From contig NZ_NRGW01000001.1 of the NCBI RefSeq assembly GCF_002332255.1, positions 3,410,001 to 3,474,000 on the forward strand: a DNA stretch of 64,000 nt, in the 5' to 3' direction. The notes below the pieces were generated by a model. That model was given only the letters and a program-made list of their open reading frames with translations. It was not told the DNA's origin and ran no database searches. Below are positions 9,043-20,325 of the stretch, piece after piece. The position numbers and the translations under genes are program-made. This DNA is from Halomonas sp. JB37. GTDB lineage: Bacteria > Pseudomonadota > Gammaproteobacteria > Pseudomonadales > Halomonadaceae. How positions within the stretch are numbered: position 1 is the first letter of the stretch; each line of letters starts with the position of its first letter.

Positions 9043-9810
9043 TTAAGCTTTTCTGGCGACCATCAGCTTGCTGGCCATACGCACCGTCATAACAATGGCG
9101 CTCAAGGCAACGACGATCAAAAAAACACCTAGCGCCAACATCGCGTGGAAGCCGAATAAATCAAACAACACTAATCCGGCCAGACACCCGCTAAGGAATG
9201 AAAAAATCGTCGTTAAATGCGTGTGCAGCTGCTTTTGAAAAAAACGCCGGTCGAGCCCCTTATCGCGTGAAACAAATGACGACAAGAACGAGCCTAGTGC
9301 AATGCCAACATCCGTCAACGTGCCGGTCACGTGAGTGGATCTCACTCGCCCATTCGACAGCTGAGTTGAGGTGGAGTTGTGTACTCCCATCAGAAAGCCC
9401 AGGGTTATCAGTATTTCCCCATTGAAGCGTACCGAGTAAAACAAAATTTCAAACACCGACACTGCGGTTAATGCCACACCTTCCGCCAGGAGAATCAAGC
9501 AAAAGATTGTTCTGAATTTTTGCCCAGCAATCACGGCAACCCGCGCAAGGCCACCGCCTATCACAAATGCCAGAAGCAGAGCGGCTAGAAACAAAAAGCC
9601 ATACGTATCTGAGCTAGCCACCTCACTCGATATTTGCGAGGCATTGCCACTCATATGCGAAGGGAGAAAACCAAAGGCGCCCAAGGCCATGGCGTTGAGA
9701 ATACCGGCGGCCGTCGCTAACACCAGTGCCAGATAACGATCTTCGGTATGGGATCGAGCTTTCTTCTTTTTAATCAGCACAAATCTTTTCCACCATTTTG
9801 AAGTAGACAA
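9043..9810 (-). CDS. DUF1275 (YoaK-like) membrane protein
   Basis: A 255-residue membrane protein with about six hydrophobic helices. The motif around residues 40-60 (NAMALGAFGFLPSHMSGNAS) and the later VGIALGSFLS segment are those of the DUF1275/YoaK family, whose function is unknown; a transport role is only a guess. The longest frame starts at a TTG; a GTG eleven codons in (9780) is preceded by GGTGGA and is an equally good start. A lysine-rich stretch (LIKKKKARS) precedes the first helix. Confidence 0.8.
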   Translation of the reverse strand: MSTSKWWKRFVLIKKKKARSHTEDRYLALVLATAAGILNAMALGAFGFLPSHMSGNASQISSEVASSDTYGFLFLAALLLAFVIGGGLARVAVIAGQKFRTIFCLILLAEGVALTAVSVFEILFYSVRFNGEILITLGFLMGVHNSTSTQLSNGRVRSTHVTGTLTDVGIALGSFLSSFVSRDKGLDRRFFQKQLHTHLTTIFSFLSGCLAGLVLFDLFGFHAMLALGVFLIVVALSAIVMTVRMASKLMVARKA

Positions 9811-10061
9811 AATAAGACGTTAAGACTAAAGCATAACTCTTAAAACGTTAATGAAACTTGAACGATTCTCTAACGCCCTACGCTGATGGTTATTGTGCTT
9901 CCCAAGCGTGCAGTGGAAAACTCAGCTTATGCTCTATCACGCTAAGGGAAAAATTGGTGTAATCTTTCTATACTGGCAGGTGGAAAAACCGCCCAACGTG
10001 CGTGATTCACCTCGCTACACTCATCGCTATTTATGTTGCTTCCAGGCCATTTAAGGATGTT

Positions 10062-10280
10062 ATGGGTCTTCAAGAAATCGCTTTTGGTGGCATTTACCTC
10101 AGCCCACTGCTGATTTACGCATTGATTGGGTTTGTCGCAACGCTAGTGACACGCTCCCTGCTCCACTGGGCAGTCGGGCAGTATGCGCTGTGGTACGAGG
10201 CCTGGTTCGATATCTCGCTTTTTGTCATCTTTACGGCAGCCACCACCTTCATTTTTACCATTTTGCTTGAGAGCCCTTAA
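10062..10280 (+). CDS. aaeX: DUF1656 small inner-membrane protein (AaeX-like)
   Basis: A 72-residue membrane protein with two hydrophobic helices, MGLQEIAFGGIYLSP at the N-terminus being typical of DUF1656. These proteins sit first in operons encoding AaeAB-like efflux pumps. ATG 10062 is chosen because AAGGA lies 5 bases before it; a longer frame from 10002 lacks a convincing ribosome binding site. Its stop overlaps the next start by one base. Confidence 0.8.
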   Translation: MGLQEIAFGGIYLSPLLIYALIGFVATLVTRSLLHWAVGQYALWYEAWFDISLFVIFTAATTFIFTILLESP

Positions 10281-11152
10281 TGCGCCCTTCGCTTCGTATT
10301 CTGCTGACCCTTATTATTGTCGCGATTGCCATTGCCGCCGGTGCCTGGCTATGGCGCTACTATCTGTACACTCCCTGGACCCGCGACGCCCGCGTACACG
10401 CCGAAGTGATCACCATTGCCCCCGATGTTTCCGGCTGGGTGCGTACCCTTGACGTTGCGGACACCGATTACGTAGCGCAAGGCGATGCGCTGTTTGATAT
10501 CGATGAAACGCGCTATCAGTCTGCCGTCGACAGCGCCCAAGCCACGGTGGACCATCGCCAGGCAACGCTTGAGTTAAACCGCGCGGAAGAGGGCCGACGC
10601 AACCAATTAAGCAATAGCCGGGCGATTAGTGCCGAAAATCAGCAGATTGCACAAATTAATTCGCGTATTGCCGCCGCTGACTTAGAACAAGCCCAGGCGC
10701 AATTAGCCAGCGCCCAGCTTGATTTAGCACGCACAAAGCTTACAGCCCCCGTCAGCGGGCACGTACTTAACGTACATCTCACCACAGGCAACTACGTGAA
10801 TCGCGGCACGCCGGTGATGGCACTGATAGCCGACAACTCTTACTACGTCGTCGGTTACTTCGAAGAAACCAAAATGACATCGATCAACGTTGGCGATCCG
10901 GTCAATGTCATCCTGATGAACGGTGATACTCATTTAGACGGTCGGGTTGCGGGCATTGGCCGCGGCATTGCCGATAGCAACACCAGCCTTAACCCGCAGT
11001 TGCTACCCCAGGTAGCGCCGACGTTTAACTGGGTGCGCCTGGCGCAGCGTATCCCCGTTCGCATTACGTTAAACGAAGTGCCTGATGAGATGCTGCTGAG
11101 CGTGGGTATGACGGCAACCGTGCGCGTTCGCCCTGCCGCGCAGCCTGAGTAA
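10280..11152 (+). CDS. aaeA: HlyD-family membrane fusion protein (AaeA-like)
   Basis: A 290-residue periplasmic adaptor with one N-terminal membrane anchor (about 8-28), the YTPWTRDARVHAEVITIAPDVSGWV segment marking the first half of the lipoyl domain at about 35-60, a short helical hairpin at about 80-150, and the second lipoyl half (LTAPVSGHVLNVHLTTGNYV). It couples the inner-membrane FUSC protein to an outer-membrane channel not encoded here. It is translationally coupled to the DUF1656 gene and lies 3 bases from the FUSC gene. Confidence 0.87.
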   Translation: MRPSLRILLTLIIVAIAIAAGAWLWRYYLYTPWTRDARVHAEVITIAPDVSGWVRTLDVADTDYVAQGDALFDIDETRYQSAVDSAQATVDHRQATLELNRAEEGRRNQLSNSRAISAENQQIAQINSRIAAADLEQAQAQLASAQLDLARTKLTAPVSGHVLNVHLTTGNYVNRGTPVMALIADNSYYVVGYFEETKMTSINVGDPVNVILMNGDTHLDGRVAGIGRGIADSNTSLNPQLLPQVAPTFNWVRLAQRIPVRITLNEVPDEMLLSVGMTATVRVRPAAQPE

Positions 11153-11155
11153 GTC

Positions 11156-13213
11156 ATGTCGCCGTTTCTGCAAACCTACCTGACGCCCAACGCCACGGCG
11201 GTGAAGTTCGCCATCAAGACCACGCTTGCAATGATGCTTGCGCTCTACATTGCGCTATTGTTCGATTTAGAACGCCCCTACTGGGCGCTAATTTCCGCGG
11301 CCTTTCTGCAAATTCGTCCGATGAGCGGCATGGTGGTCGAAAAAGGCATCTGCCAGCTTGTCGGCACTTTTATTGGTGCTGTAGCGGGCATTGTAATCAT
11401 GGCATTCTTCGCTCAAGCCCGCATACCCGCACTTATCACGTTGACTAGCTGGATTATGCTATGCACCTATGTTGGCTCGCTATGGCGTAATAACTATACC
11501 TATGGCTGCCTGATGGCGGCCGTCACCGCGATGCTGATCGTAGTTATTTCCAGCGGTAGCACGCCCGCGGGAATTTTCGATATCGCGGTGGCGCGCCTAT
11601 CCGAGCTAGGGCTGGGCGCGGTCTGCGCCATGTTAGTTAGCTCGCTGCTATGGCCATCCCATGTGGGAACGCATCTTGCCACCCAGGCCGACAGCGTGAT
11701 CAACGAAGCCTTTGAGCATGCCGCCCTGCGCCTGGAAGCTAGCGACGATATTTCCGCCATGCAGAAGGCTCTTCGAGGTAGCTTAGGCCCGTTAACCTTA
11801 CTAGAAACCGATAGCCAAGCTGCGCGTTTTGAAGGCCCTATTGGCCCGGGGCGGGTACGCGCGACCCATGTGCTAACGCGCCGCACCCTGCGCTTTTTCG
11901 CCAATTTACAGGCACTCCATCAACTTATGCACGACCACGCCGACCGGCTTGACCCACAAAGCCTTCAGTTGGCATGTCGCGTTGCGCAGGGTTTTCGTGA
12001 TGCAGAACACGTCAAAGGCGTCATTGAGGCCAGAAAAGCGCTTCAAGCGCTGCGTCATGAGGTCCATGAAAGCGATGATGAAAGCAGCTTAGCACCGCTA
12101 GACCGCCGCCTTCGATTAGGGCTACGTGAATCAATTGGCCACGCTATGGTCATGCTCGATGCCCGTGAAGCCATAGCCTCGCCAGGACGCTATAAATTAC
12201 GTTCATCGCAGCTAGCCTGGCACCGCGATCACCTTGCCGCTAGCATTAATGCCATACGCTCAGGGCTGGTGTTTTCGCTGCTGGCGACCTTTTGGATTGT
12301 CACTGCTTGGCAGAGCGCGATGATTGCGATGATGCTAGGCACTCTGTTTTCGGCTTTCTTCGCCAGTCGTGACAACCCGATAGCGATTACCATGATGTTT
12401 TATAAGGGCATGCTGGCCGCCATTCCCAGCGCTTTTCTATTTGGCCATGTGCTGCTTTCTCAGGCCAATAGCTTTCCGTTACTCGCACTCATTTTCGGAA
12501 CACCGCTATTTTTAGGCCTGTTAGGGGCCACGAGTATGGCGACCATGGGGTACTGCCTCGCCTTTACTATTTTCAACATCCTATTGACGATGCCCGGCAA
12601 TGGTATGGACTTCTCGTTTGATAGTTTTGCCAACCGAGCCATCTCGGTGATTATCGGCCTTAGCTGCGTCGTCATGGCCTTTCGTCTGCTCCCAGGCCTG
12701 GGCACTCAGCTGAGACGACGACGCCTGATAAAAGCGATCTCCAAAGATATCCATGCGCTGAGACGAAACTCCATTCGCGACGCCGAAACCCGCTTCAGCG
12801 GCCACATGGCGGACCGTCTACTGCATCTAGCACAGCACGATGACATGCTGCCCGATGAGCAGCGCCACCTGTTCATTCTTGGCCTTACCGGGCTCGATCT
12901 CGGCACCGCCACGCTAAGGCTGCGCGACCGGCTAGACGATGCCCCGCATCCGCAGATCCGCCAAGCGCATCAAAACCTTCTGCGCACACTCGCTACCGGT
13001 TTTGAGCACAGCGCTACCGGCCACCAGCCACAAGGCATTCGCGAGGCAGGAAAAGAGCTGGATGCAGCGATTACAACCTACGGCAATGTACCCGCCGACC
13101 GCCGCATCCTGCTGGAAGGCCTGATTGAACGGTTGGAGCTCTCGCTTGAGCGTCTGGCGCGCATCATGGCAGAGCGGCCGCATCTTAAGCTTGAAGGTGG
13201 TCCGAATAAATAA
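11156..13213 (+). CDS. aaeB: FUSC-family efflux transporter (AaeB-like)
   Basis: A 685-residue inner-membrane protein with two halves, each containing a cluster of membrane helices (about 20-170 and 360-510) followed by a cytoplasmic helical domain. This is the layout of FUSC/AaeB proteins, which export aromatic carboxylic acids such as p-hydroxybenzoate. It is the last gene of an aaeX-aaeA-aaeB type operon. Substrate is inferred from the family; no dedicated AaeR-type regulator is adjacent. Confidence 0.88.
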   Translation: MSPFLQTYLTPNATAVKFAIKTTLAMMLALYIALLFDLERPYWALISAAFLQIRPMSGMVVEKGICQLVGTFIGAVAGIVIMAFFAQARIPALITLTSWIMLCTYVGSLWRNNYTYGCLMAAVTAMLIVVISSGSTPAGIFDIAVARLSELGLGAVCAMLVSSLLWPSHVGTHLATQADSVINEAFEHAALRLEASDDISAMQKALRGSLGPLTLLETDSQAARFEGPIGPGRVRATHVLTRRTLRFFANLQALHQLMHDHADRLDPQSLQLACRVAQGFRDAEHVKGVIEARKALQALRHEVHESDDESSLAPLDRRLRLGLRESIGHAMVMLDAREAIASPGRYKLRSSQLAWHRDHLAASINAIRSGLVFSLLATFWIVTAWQSAMIAMMLGTLFSAFFASRDNPIAITMMFYKGMLAAIPSAFLFGHVLLSQANSFPLLALIFGTPLFLGLLGATSMATMGYCLAFTIFNILLTMPGNGMDFSFDSFANRAISVIIGLSCVVMAFRLLPGLGTQLRRRRLIKAISKDIHALRRNSIRDAETRFSGHMADRLLHLAQHDDMLPDEQRHLFILGLTGLDLGTATLRLRDRLDDAPHPQIRQAHQNLLRTLATGFEHSATGHQPQGIREAGKELDAAITTYGNVPADRRILLEGLIERLELSLERLARIMAERPHLKLEGGPNK

Positions 13214-13319
13214 AGCACTCCTATCGGAACCATCGGCTTACTTCGCTGCAGACCCGTTTAATGGCTTAAACAGCATCCATATTTCACCCATTGCAGGACA
13301 TAACGCGACACTTGGATAA

Positions 13320-13347
13320 GCTCATCTTAGGCCTTTAATAGATGAGC
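13320..13347 (+). terminator. Probable terminator after the efflux operon
   Basis: A 7-bp stem GCTCATC / GATGAGC with a 14-base loop is followed by CCTTTTAAT. The rest of 13214-13547 is AT-rich, with no coding sequence I can recognise; it should carry the promoter of the DUF805 gene. Confidence 0.55.
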
Positions 13348-13547
13348 CCTTTTAATATAGAAGAGTAGCAACCATCCAGTGCAAGCAGGCGCTTCGTATC
13401 ATTATGTGTTTTGATGCGCATTTTCGCCTGAAGTCTATCAAAAATTTATTTCATTGACCTGCCTGACAATATCCATTGGCGCCAAACTAAGCTATTATTA
13501 ATTAATATTAAAAAACATTTAACTTACTGTATTTATTGAGGAAGCCG

Positions 13548-14018
13548 ATGTCTTGCCACTCATTACCGGATGATAATGACACTAAAAAAAGTAAATTATT
13601 AGGATTTAAACCCGATATTTTCAATAGCAGAGGACGACTTGGCAGGCTTCGCTTCATAACCTACTCCTTACTTATTTTTACCTTATGGGCAGCAATCAGC
13701 GCCATTAGCAATGTTCTATGGCAGTTATATTATAATCAATGGCATGACGCCTTAAGCTTGATGATGATTTTCATATCTATTTTTGCATCGATTATGGGAA
13801 TTATTTTTTGTACCCGACGATTAAACGACTTCAATAGTTCGGGATGGTGGATGCTAATCTTCTTCGCTGTTTTACCCATAATGCTGCTGATAATGATTTT
13901 TAGGCCAGGAACACGAGGCGAAAATCGCTTCGGCACTGTCGCCATAAAAAATACTACCTGGGTATACGTAACGTTGTGCTCACTATTAATACTGCTGCTA
14001 CTGGCAAGCATTCTATAA
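13548..14018 (+). CDS. DUF805 membrane protein
   Basis: A 156-residue protein with four hydrophobic helices. The family hallmarks are present: SRGRLGRLRFITYSLL before the first helix, CTRRLNDFNSSGWW in the middle and FRPGTRGENRFG near the end. ATG 13548 has GAGGAA upstream; a TTG four codons earlier is less likely. The gene is markedly more AT-rich than its neighbours. Function of DUF805 is unknown. The N-terminal region (about 1-25) is hydrophilic. Confidence 0.82.
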   Translation: MSCHSLPDDNDTKKSKLLGFKPDIFNSRGRLGRLRFITYSLLIFTLWAAISAISNVLWQLYYNQWHDALSLMMIFISIFASIMGIIFCTRRLNDFNSSGWWMLIFFAVLPIMLLIMIFRPGTRGENRFGTVAIKNTTWVYVTLCSLLILLLLASIL

Positions 14019-14191
14019 AATCTTAGATGCCTTAAGGCGAAGTAGGCTGGTTTTAAAACCCAAGAATGGCTATGACCACAACCCACAATGAACCTAGCCA
14101 ATTCTTCGACTGAGGTTGTAGCAGCGCTCAATGCCCTAACACCGCATTTGCTGTGCGCCACTCCAAACTATCTGCGCAGGATTGGCATGCG

Positions 14192-14931
14192 TTACTGTTT
14201 GCGCTTTTTCTGCAGCGCATCGCTAAATGCGGCGGCTAGAATACCGGTAGGCATGGCGATGATACCGATGCCTGCCACGGCGGTTAGGCCCGCAAAGAAC
14301 TTCCCAAGCGCCGTGATAGGCGTTACGTCGCCATAGCCAACGGTGGTTAGCGTGGCGATGCTCCACCACAATGCGCGCGGCACGCTGCCAAACGCCTCGG
14401 GCTGCGCGGCGGCTTCCACCACGTAAAGACAGCAGGATGAAAATAGTAGCAGCAACCCCGCCACGCCCGCGCTTAGCAAAAGCTCATGAGAACGGGACTT
14501 TAACGCGTCAGCCAATGACACCCAAGCCTGGCTAAACCGCCCCAGCCGGGCGAGACGCAGCATGCGCGCTAAGCGTAAGAGCCGCAGCAGGAAGGCGTAA
14601 AACCCAAGAAGTAAGGCAAGATGGCGATTAGGTCCACCAGCGCCCAGAACGTAAACATATAGCGAAGCCGACCACCGAATCCGCGATAGCGCGGGTCTTC
14701 ACCCATGGCATAAAGCCGTAACAGATACTCAACCGTAAAGATCACAACAAACGCGGTCTCAAGTACAGAGAATAGCCCCGGTGCTCGTTGGCGAAGTGTG
14801 GGTTCGGTCTCTAAAATGGCCGCGAAAGAGGCAACCAAAATCAGCGCGCAAATCACCTTATTGAGCAGCGACAGCCCAAGCTGCTGACGGGCTTCCGCCG
14901 CCAACTGACGGTATAAAATAGCTCTATTCAT
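14192..14931 (-). pseudogene. Voltage-gated potassium channel gene broken by a frameshift
   Basis: Two adjacent minus-strand frames together make one six-helix ion channel of about 245 residues. The first (from ATG 14931) encodes the voltage-sensor half, with EYLLRLYAMG and ALVDLIAILPYFLGF; it then runs out of frame and stops near 14569. The second frame carries the positively charged S4-like LLRLLRLARMLRLARL and the pore with the filter TTVGYGD, ending at 14192. Reading F-L-G-F-Y-A-F-L-L across the break needs one extra base in the AAAACCC run at 14599-14605 on the plus strand. It is either a true one-base deletion or an assembly error in a homopolymer. Confidence 0.82.
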
Positions 14932-15167
14932 ACCTTCGCTCCAACAGTCGTCGGTTGACGTAAATCAATCGAGAGATGACCACCTTAGCATGCATGTTCG
15001 GACGCTTATTCCTTGGATACAAGGCGTAGATCACCAATGGAGGCCAGCGCAGTTTGAATGGTTCTTATGCTGTTCTCGCTACGTGATATGTGAATTATGC
15101 TATCGGCGCCTCCAGCCGGACTCTTTATAGATCATTATTAATACAATATTGAATACCTTTTTCGCAA

Positions 15168-15193
15168 AAGCCCCCAGCCTGGGCCGGGGGCTT
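15168..15193 (-). terminator. Rho-independent terminator of glpK
   Basis: An 8-bp stem AAGCCCCC / GGGGGCTT lies 30 bases beyond the glpK stop; on the minus strand it is followed by TTTTGCGAAAAA. The remaining spacer 14932-15167 shows no gene. Confidence 0.8.
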
Positions 15194-15222
15194 GTAAAAC
15201 ACTTGAGCCTAACGCGTTAAGC

Positions 15223-16764
<1,542 letters not shown>

Positions 16765-16815
16765 TTAAAAAATCAGCAGGCTGCCTTAATAAATGCTGAC
16801 TTAATAAACTCTGAC

Positions 16816-17538
16816 TTAATAAACATAGGCGGCAAGCCCAGCAAGGACACTGCCGATAGCGGGCCCTAGGATTGGCACCCATGCGTAGGACCAGTTGCTT
16901 GTCCCTTTATGTTTAATGGGAAGTAGCGCGTGAGCAATACGCGGCCCCAAATCTCGGGCGGGGTTGATTGCATAGCCTGTTGGCCCGCCTAGCGAAGCGC
17001 CAATCGACACTACCAGCAGTGCTACGGCCAGCGGGCCAAGCCCTGACGGCGTATGGCCAAACATGATAATGACAAATATAAGCACAAAGGTACCAATGAT
17101 CTCGGTCACCAGATTCCACCCGTAGGAGGGAATTGCCGGGCCTGTAGAGAACGTTGCTAATATGCTTGAAGCATCCTCAGTGTCATCGTAATGCTTTTTA
17201 TAGGCTAGGTAACAAACGACTGCGCCCAGCCAGGCACCGATGATTTCAGCCGTAAAATAGGCGGCGGTGGTAGCAACGTTGATAGGAATGCCGGGCGCGT
17301 ATTCAGTTGCCGGGCCTACAAGCAGTCCAAGGGTAACGGCAGGGTTAATATGGGCACCGGTGTCAAAGGCGACGTAAACCGCGCAAAAAACCGCCAACCC
17401 CCAACCAAAGAAGATAACGATACCATCGCTGCCATTACCGTTGGTTTTGTTCAACAGCACGTTAGCCACCACCCCACACCCCAAGAGCGTTAATACCGCT
17501 GTACCGGCTATTTCATGTAGAAAAATTGTTCCAAGCAT
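16816..17538 (-). CDS. glpF: Glycerol uptake facilitator (aquaglyceroporin)
   Basis: Inner-membrane channel for glycerol entry. The 240-residue protein has six helices and both pore motifs: HINPAVT (about residue 65) and the second in YAINPARDLGPR (about 200), where the Asp after Arg marks aquaglyceroporins rather than water-only aquaporins. ATG 17538 is preferred over a GTG two codons upstream because a G-rich GGGGTGAC site ends just before it. It is the first gene of glpFK. Confidence 0.93.
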   Translation of the reverse strand: MLGTIFLHEIAGTAVLTLLGCGVVANVLLNKTNGNGSDGIVIFFGWGLAVFCAVYVAFDTGAHINPAVTLGLLVGPATEYAPGIPINVATTAAYFTAEIIGAWLGAVVCYLAYKKHYDDTEDASSILATFSTGPAIPSYGWNLVTEIIGTFVLIFVIIMFGHTPSGLGPLAVALLVVSIGASLGGPTGYAINPARDLGPRIAHALLPIKHKGTSNWSYAWVPILGPAIGSVLAGLAAYVY

Positions 17539-18029
17539 TGTCACCCCGCCGCCCTTTTTGCCCCAGCTCGCTTTTATTGAAAGCAGCCAATGTTGTATTT
17601 CGAAAATATTTTTCTTTTTGGCATCCTATAGCGGGTATTAAAAAAAACAATATAAAAAAAACAACGCCTTTCAAATAACCACATATGCAGTTGATTTTAA
17701 AGGAATACAAAGAGCGATAGACATTAGTTTAATATGGAGTTTACATTGTTAATAGTCATCATTAATTCACATAGGCAGCAAATCCTGTCAAATAACGAAC
17801 ATTTTATGATGCAGTTGTTTCCGGCTCGTTACCGTTAAGCCCACGTAATTTATAGGCGCAATTGATAGCTAATATCCTGCAGGAATGGCTAATAGCCTAC
17901 CGTCAGCATCAAATACTAAGAATTCTCATACACATTTACATTTACGAATCATTTTTATATGATCACCCCGTTATTGAACGATATAAAACTAATGAGCGAG
18001 CGCCGCCAAGGCGTGACTAAAGGGATCAT
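17539..18029. other. AT-rich divergent spacer between glpF and the siderophore receptor
   Basis: No coding sequence was recognised in these 491 bases. It must hold the glpFK promoter and the promoter of the iron-uptake locus. Two weakly symmetric AT-rich elements, at 17917-17928 (TAAGAATTCTCA) and 17946-17964, lie where a Fur operator would be expected, but neither matches the Fur consensus well. Confidence 0.6.
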
Positions 18030-20240
18030 ATGAAAACGTCGTCACTTCATGTTTTAGATTGCATGCAACATTCTGTGCCTAGCCATTTAACGGCCTCTTT
18101 CTCCTTGCGAAGCGCTACCTTCACCGCACTTATCGCGGGCTCTCTATTTGCTTCGAGCAGCGCATTGGCTCAGTCGGGTTCCGCCAACGATGCCGAATCG
18201 CTAGGCACCGTGACAGTGACCGGCACCAATTTATATGAGAACGTTGGCTATACGCGGCGCACCACTAGCGCAGGCACAGGCTTAACGCTGAGTCAGAAAG
18301 AGCTGCCACAAGCCATCAGCATCGTCACCGAGCAGCGTATTCAGGATCAAAATCTGGCCACCATCGAAGACGTCTTGAGAAACACCACCGGCATTTCAGT
18401 GCGCAATGTTGATAGTGACCGCGTCAGCTTTGCAGCGCGCGGCTTTCGCATCAATAGCTTTCAGTACGACGGCATTCCGACGCTCAATACCGATAACCGC
18501 TGGTACTTCGGCGAAGGCCGGCTGAATACGGCGATCTACGACCGCGTTGAGGTGATTCGCGGCGCTAACGGGCTCGTTAGCGGTTCGGGAAACCCGGGGG
18601 CATCGGTTAACTTTGTGCGTAAGCACGCTGACAGCCGCGAGTTTACTGGTTCGGTTTCCGGCACGCTGGGCAGTTGGGATCAGCAAGGTACCACCGTTGA
18701 TCTCACCACACCGCTAACGGCTTCAGGCAATGTGCGTGCGCGGTTTATCGGCGGTTACGAGGAGGGCGGCGCCCACCTTGATCGCCAGGACAAGCGCCGC
18801 ACGTTCGGTTACGGGATTATCGACGCCGATGTGACCGATGCCACCACGCTTTCGATAGGCTTTGATTACCAGGATAGCCATACCTCCTCGCCCACCTGGG
18901 GCGGTTTACCGCTATGGTTCAGCAACGGTACGCCCACCAACTACTCACGTTCATTTAGCGTCGCACCAGACTGGTCCTACTACGATTTCGAGTCTGAGAA
19001 AGTCTTCGCTGAAATCAGCCACCGTTTCGACAACGACTGGCAAGTGCGCGTCGTGGGCACGCATGAAAAAACCGATATGGATGGCAAGAAGGCTTACCCT
19101 TACGTAGAGGCAACGCTGCCGGATCAAATGGATGGTAGCGGAGTGGACTTCTTTACCGGATGGAACCGTGGGCACCGTGAAGTCGACTCTGTAGACGTCC
19201 AGGCCAGCGGCCCGTTTGCACTATTAGGTCGTGAGCATGAACTTGTCATCGGCGGCAGCTACAGCGACCAAACCAACGACTACGAAAGCACCTTCATCTC
19301 TGGCTTTGACGTTGATGATTTAAACCATTGGGATGGCTCGGCCCCGAACGAAGGTTGGCCTGAATTCACCCCTTCTGAAGCTTCCAGCACCCGTCAGAAA
19401 GCCGTTTATACTGCCTCGCGCTTTTCGCTAGCTGATCCGCTAACGCTGATTGTGGGCGCACGCTATACAGAGTGGGATGGGATGACGCTATTCCGCAGCC
19501 TGGATAGCCAGAGCAAGTACGAAGTCACGCCGTATGGCGGCTTAGTGTTTGATTTTAATGATACCTACTCGGCCTTTGCCAGCTACACCGAAATTTTTGA
19601 GCCCCAGAACTATCGCGATGCTGACGGTACCTACCTAGATCCGGTCGTGGGCAAAAACTACGAAACCGGCCTCAAGGCTGCGTGGTTCAATGGTCTGCTC
19701 AACGGCTCTTTCTCCGTGTTTCGTATCGAGCAGGACAACGTTGCTGCGGCCCTGCCAATGGTGGGCCCTGGCCAAACCGAGACGTTTTATTCTGCCGCTG
19801 ACGGCGTAGTGAGTGAAGGGTTTGAAATGGAGCTGAGCGGCGCGGTGACCGAGGACCTTAATATGACCGTCGGCTACTCCCACTTCACTGCAACGTCCGA
19901 CGATGACTCGTTCAACATTAATCAGCCGCGTTCGCTGTTCAACCTCTTCGCCAGCTATAACGTACCGCAACTACGCGAGCTGACCCTCGGCGGTGGCGTT
20001 AACTGGCAGAGCAGCCTCTTCGCCGGTGACCTTACTACCCCGCCCGGAATACCCAACGAGTTCGAGCAGAGTAGCTATACGCTGGCCAACCTGTTTGGCC
20101 GCTACCAGTTCACGCCGGACCTGTCGCTTCAGGTTAACGTCAAGAATCTGTTCGATGAGAAGTACTACAGCAATGTGGGTGGCTACGGCGTTTACGGCGA
20201 ACCCGCAAGCATCTCCTCAACACTGCGCTACGCGTTCTAA
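18030..20240 (+). CDS. TonB-dependent siderophore receptor
   Basis: Outer-membrane gated channel that takes up a ferric siderophore using TonB energy. The 736-residue precursor has a long signal peptide ending near residue 48 (SSALAQ), a TonB-box-like GTVTVTG, a plug domain at about 75-190 (LPQAISIVTEQRIQDQNLATIEDVL, DRVEVIRGANGL) and a 22-strand barrel ending in the required C-terminal aromatic (RYAF). It lacks the N-terminal STN signalling domain, so it probably does not drive a sigma/anti-sigma circuit. The plug resembles FpvA/FoxA-type receptors for hydroxamate siderophores, but the ligand cannot be read from sequence. It opens the five-gene uptake locus. Confidence 0.92.
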   Translation: MKTSSLHVLDCMQHSVPSHLTASFSLRSATFTALIAGSLFASSSALAQSGSANDAESLGTVTVTGTNLYENVGYTRRTTSAGTGLTLSQKELPQAISIVTEQRIQDQNLATIEDVLRNTTGISVRNVDSDRVSFAARGFRINSFQYDGIPTLNTDNRWYFGEGRLNTAIYDRVEVIRGANGLVSGSGNPGASVNFVRKHADSREFTGSVSGTLGSWDQQGTTVDLTTPLTASGNVRARFIGGYEEGGAHLDRQDKRRTFGYGIIDADVTDATTLSIGFDYQDSHTSSPTWGGLPLWFSNGTPTNYSRSFSVAPDWSYYDFESEKVFAEISHRFDNDWQVRVVGTHEKTDMDGKKAYPYVEATLPDQMDGSGVDFFTGWNRGHREVDSVDVQASGPFALLGREHELVIGGSYSDQTNDYESTFISGFDVDDLNHWDGSAPNEGWPEFTPSEASSTRQKAVYTASRFSLADPLTLIVGARYTEWDGMTLFRSLDSQSKYEVTPYGGLVFDFNDTYSAFASYTEIFEPQNYRDADGTYLDPVVGKNYETGLKAAWFNGLLNGSFSVFRIEQDNVAAALPMVGPGQTETFYSAADGVVSEGFEMELSGAVTEDLNMTVGYSHFTATSDDDSFNINQPRSLFNLFASYNVPQLRELTLGGGVNWQSSLFAGDLTTPPGIPNEFEQSSYTLANLFGRYQFTPDLSLQVNVKNLFDEKYYSNVGGYGVYGEPASISSTLRYAF

Positions 20241-20273
20241 TTGACGCACGCGCTGTCAGCCACTGATGGCTAC

Positions 20274-20306
20274 ATGGCCGCCTTGAACACCGTTTGAGGC
20301 GGCCAT
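20274..20306 (+). terminator. Hairpin between receptor and binding-protein genes
   Basis: A perfect 10-bp stem ATGGCCGCCT / AGGCGGCCAT followed by CTTATT sits in the 85-base gap. It probably lowers transcription of the transporter genes relative to the receptor, or stabilises the receptor mRNA end. Confidence 0.65.
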
Positions 20307-20325
20307 CTTATTCATTTGGAGCGTC

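Noticed and set aside
17917-17964. Possible Fur boxes upstream of the siderophore receptor
   Set aside because: TAAGAATTCTCA is nearly symmetric but shorter than a Fur site, and the GAATCATTTTTATATGATC stretch matches the consensus poorly. Iron control is likely on biological grounds but the site is not convincing.
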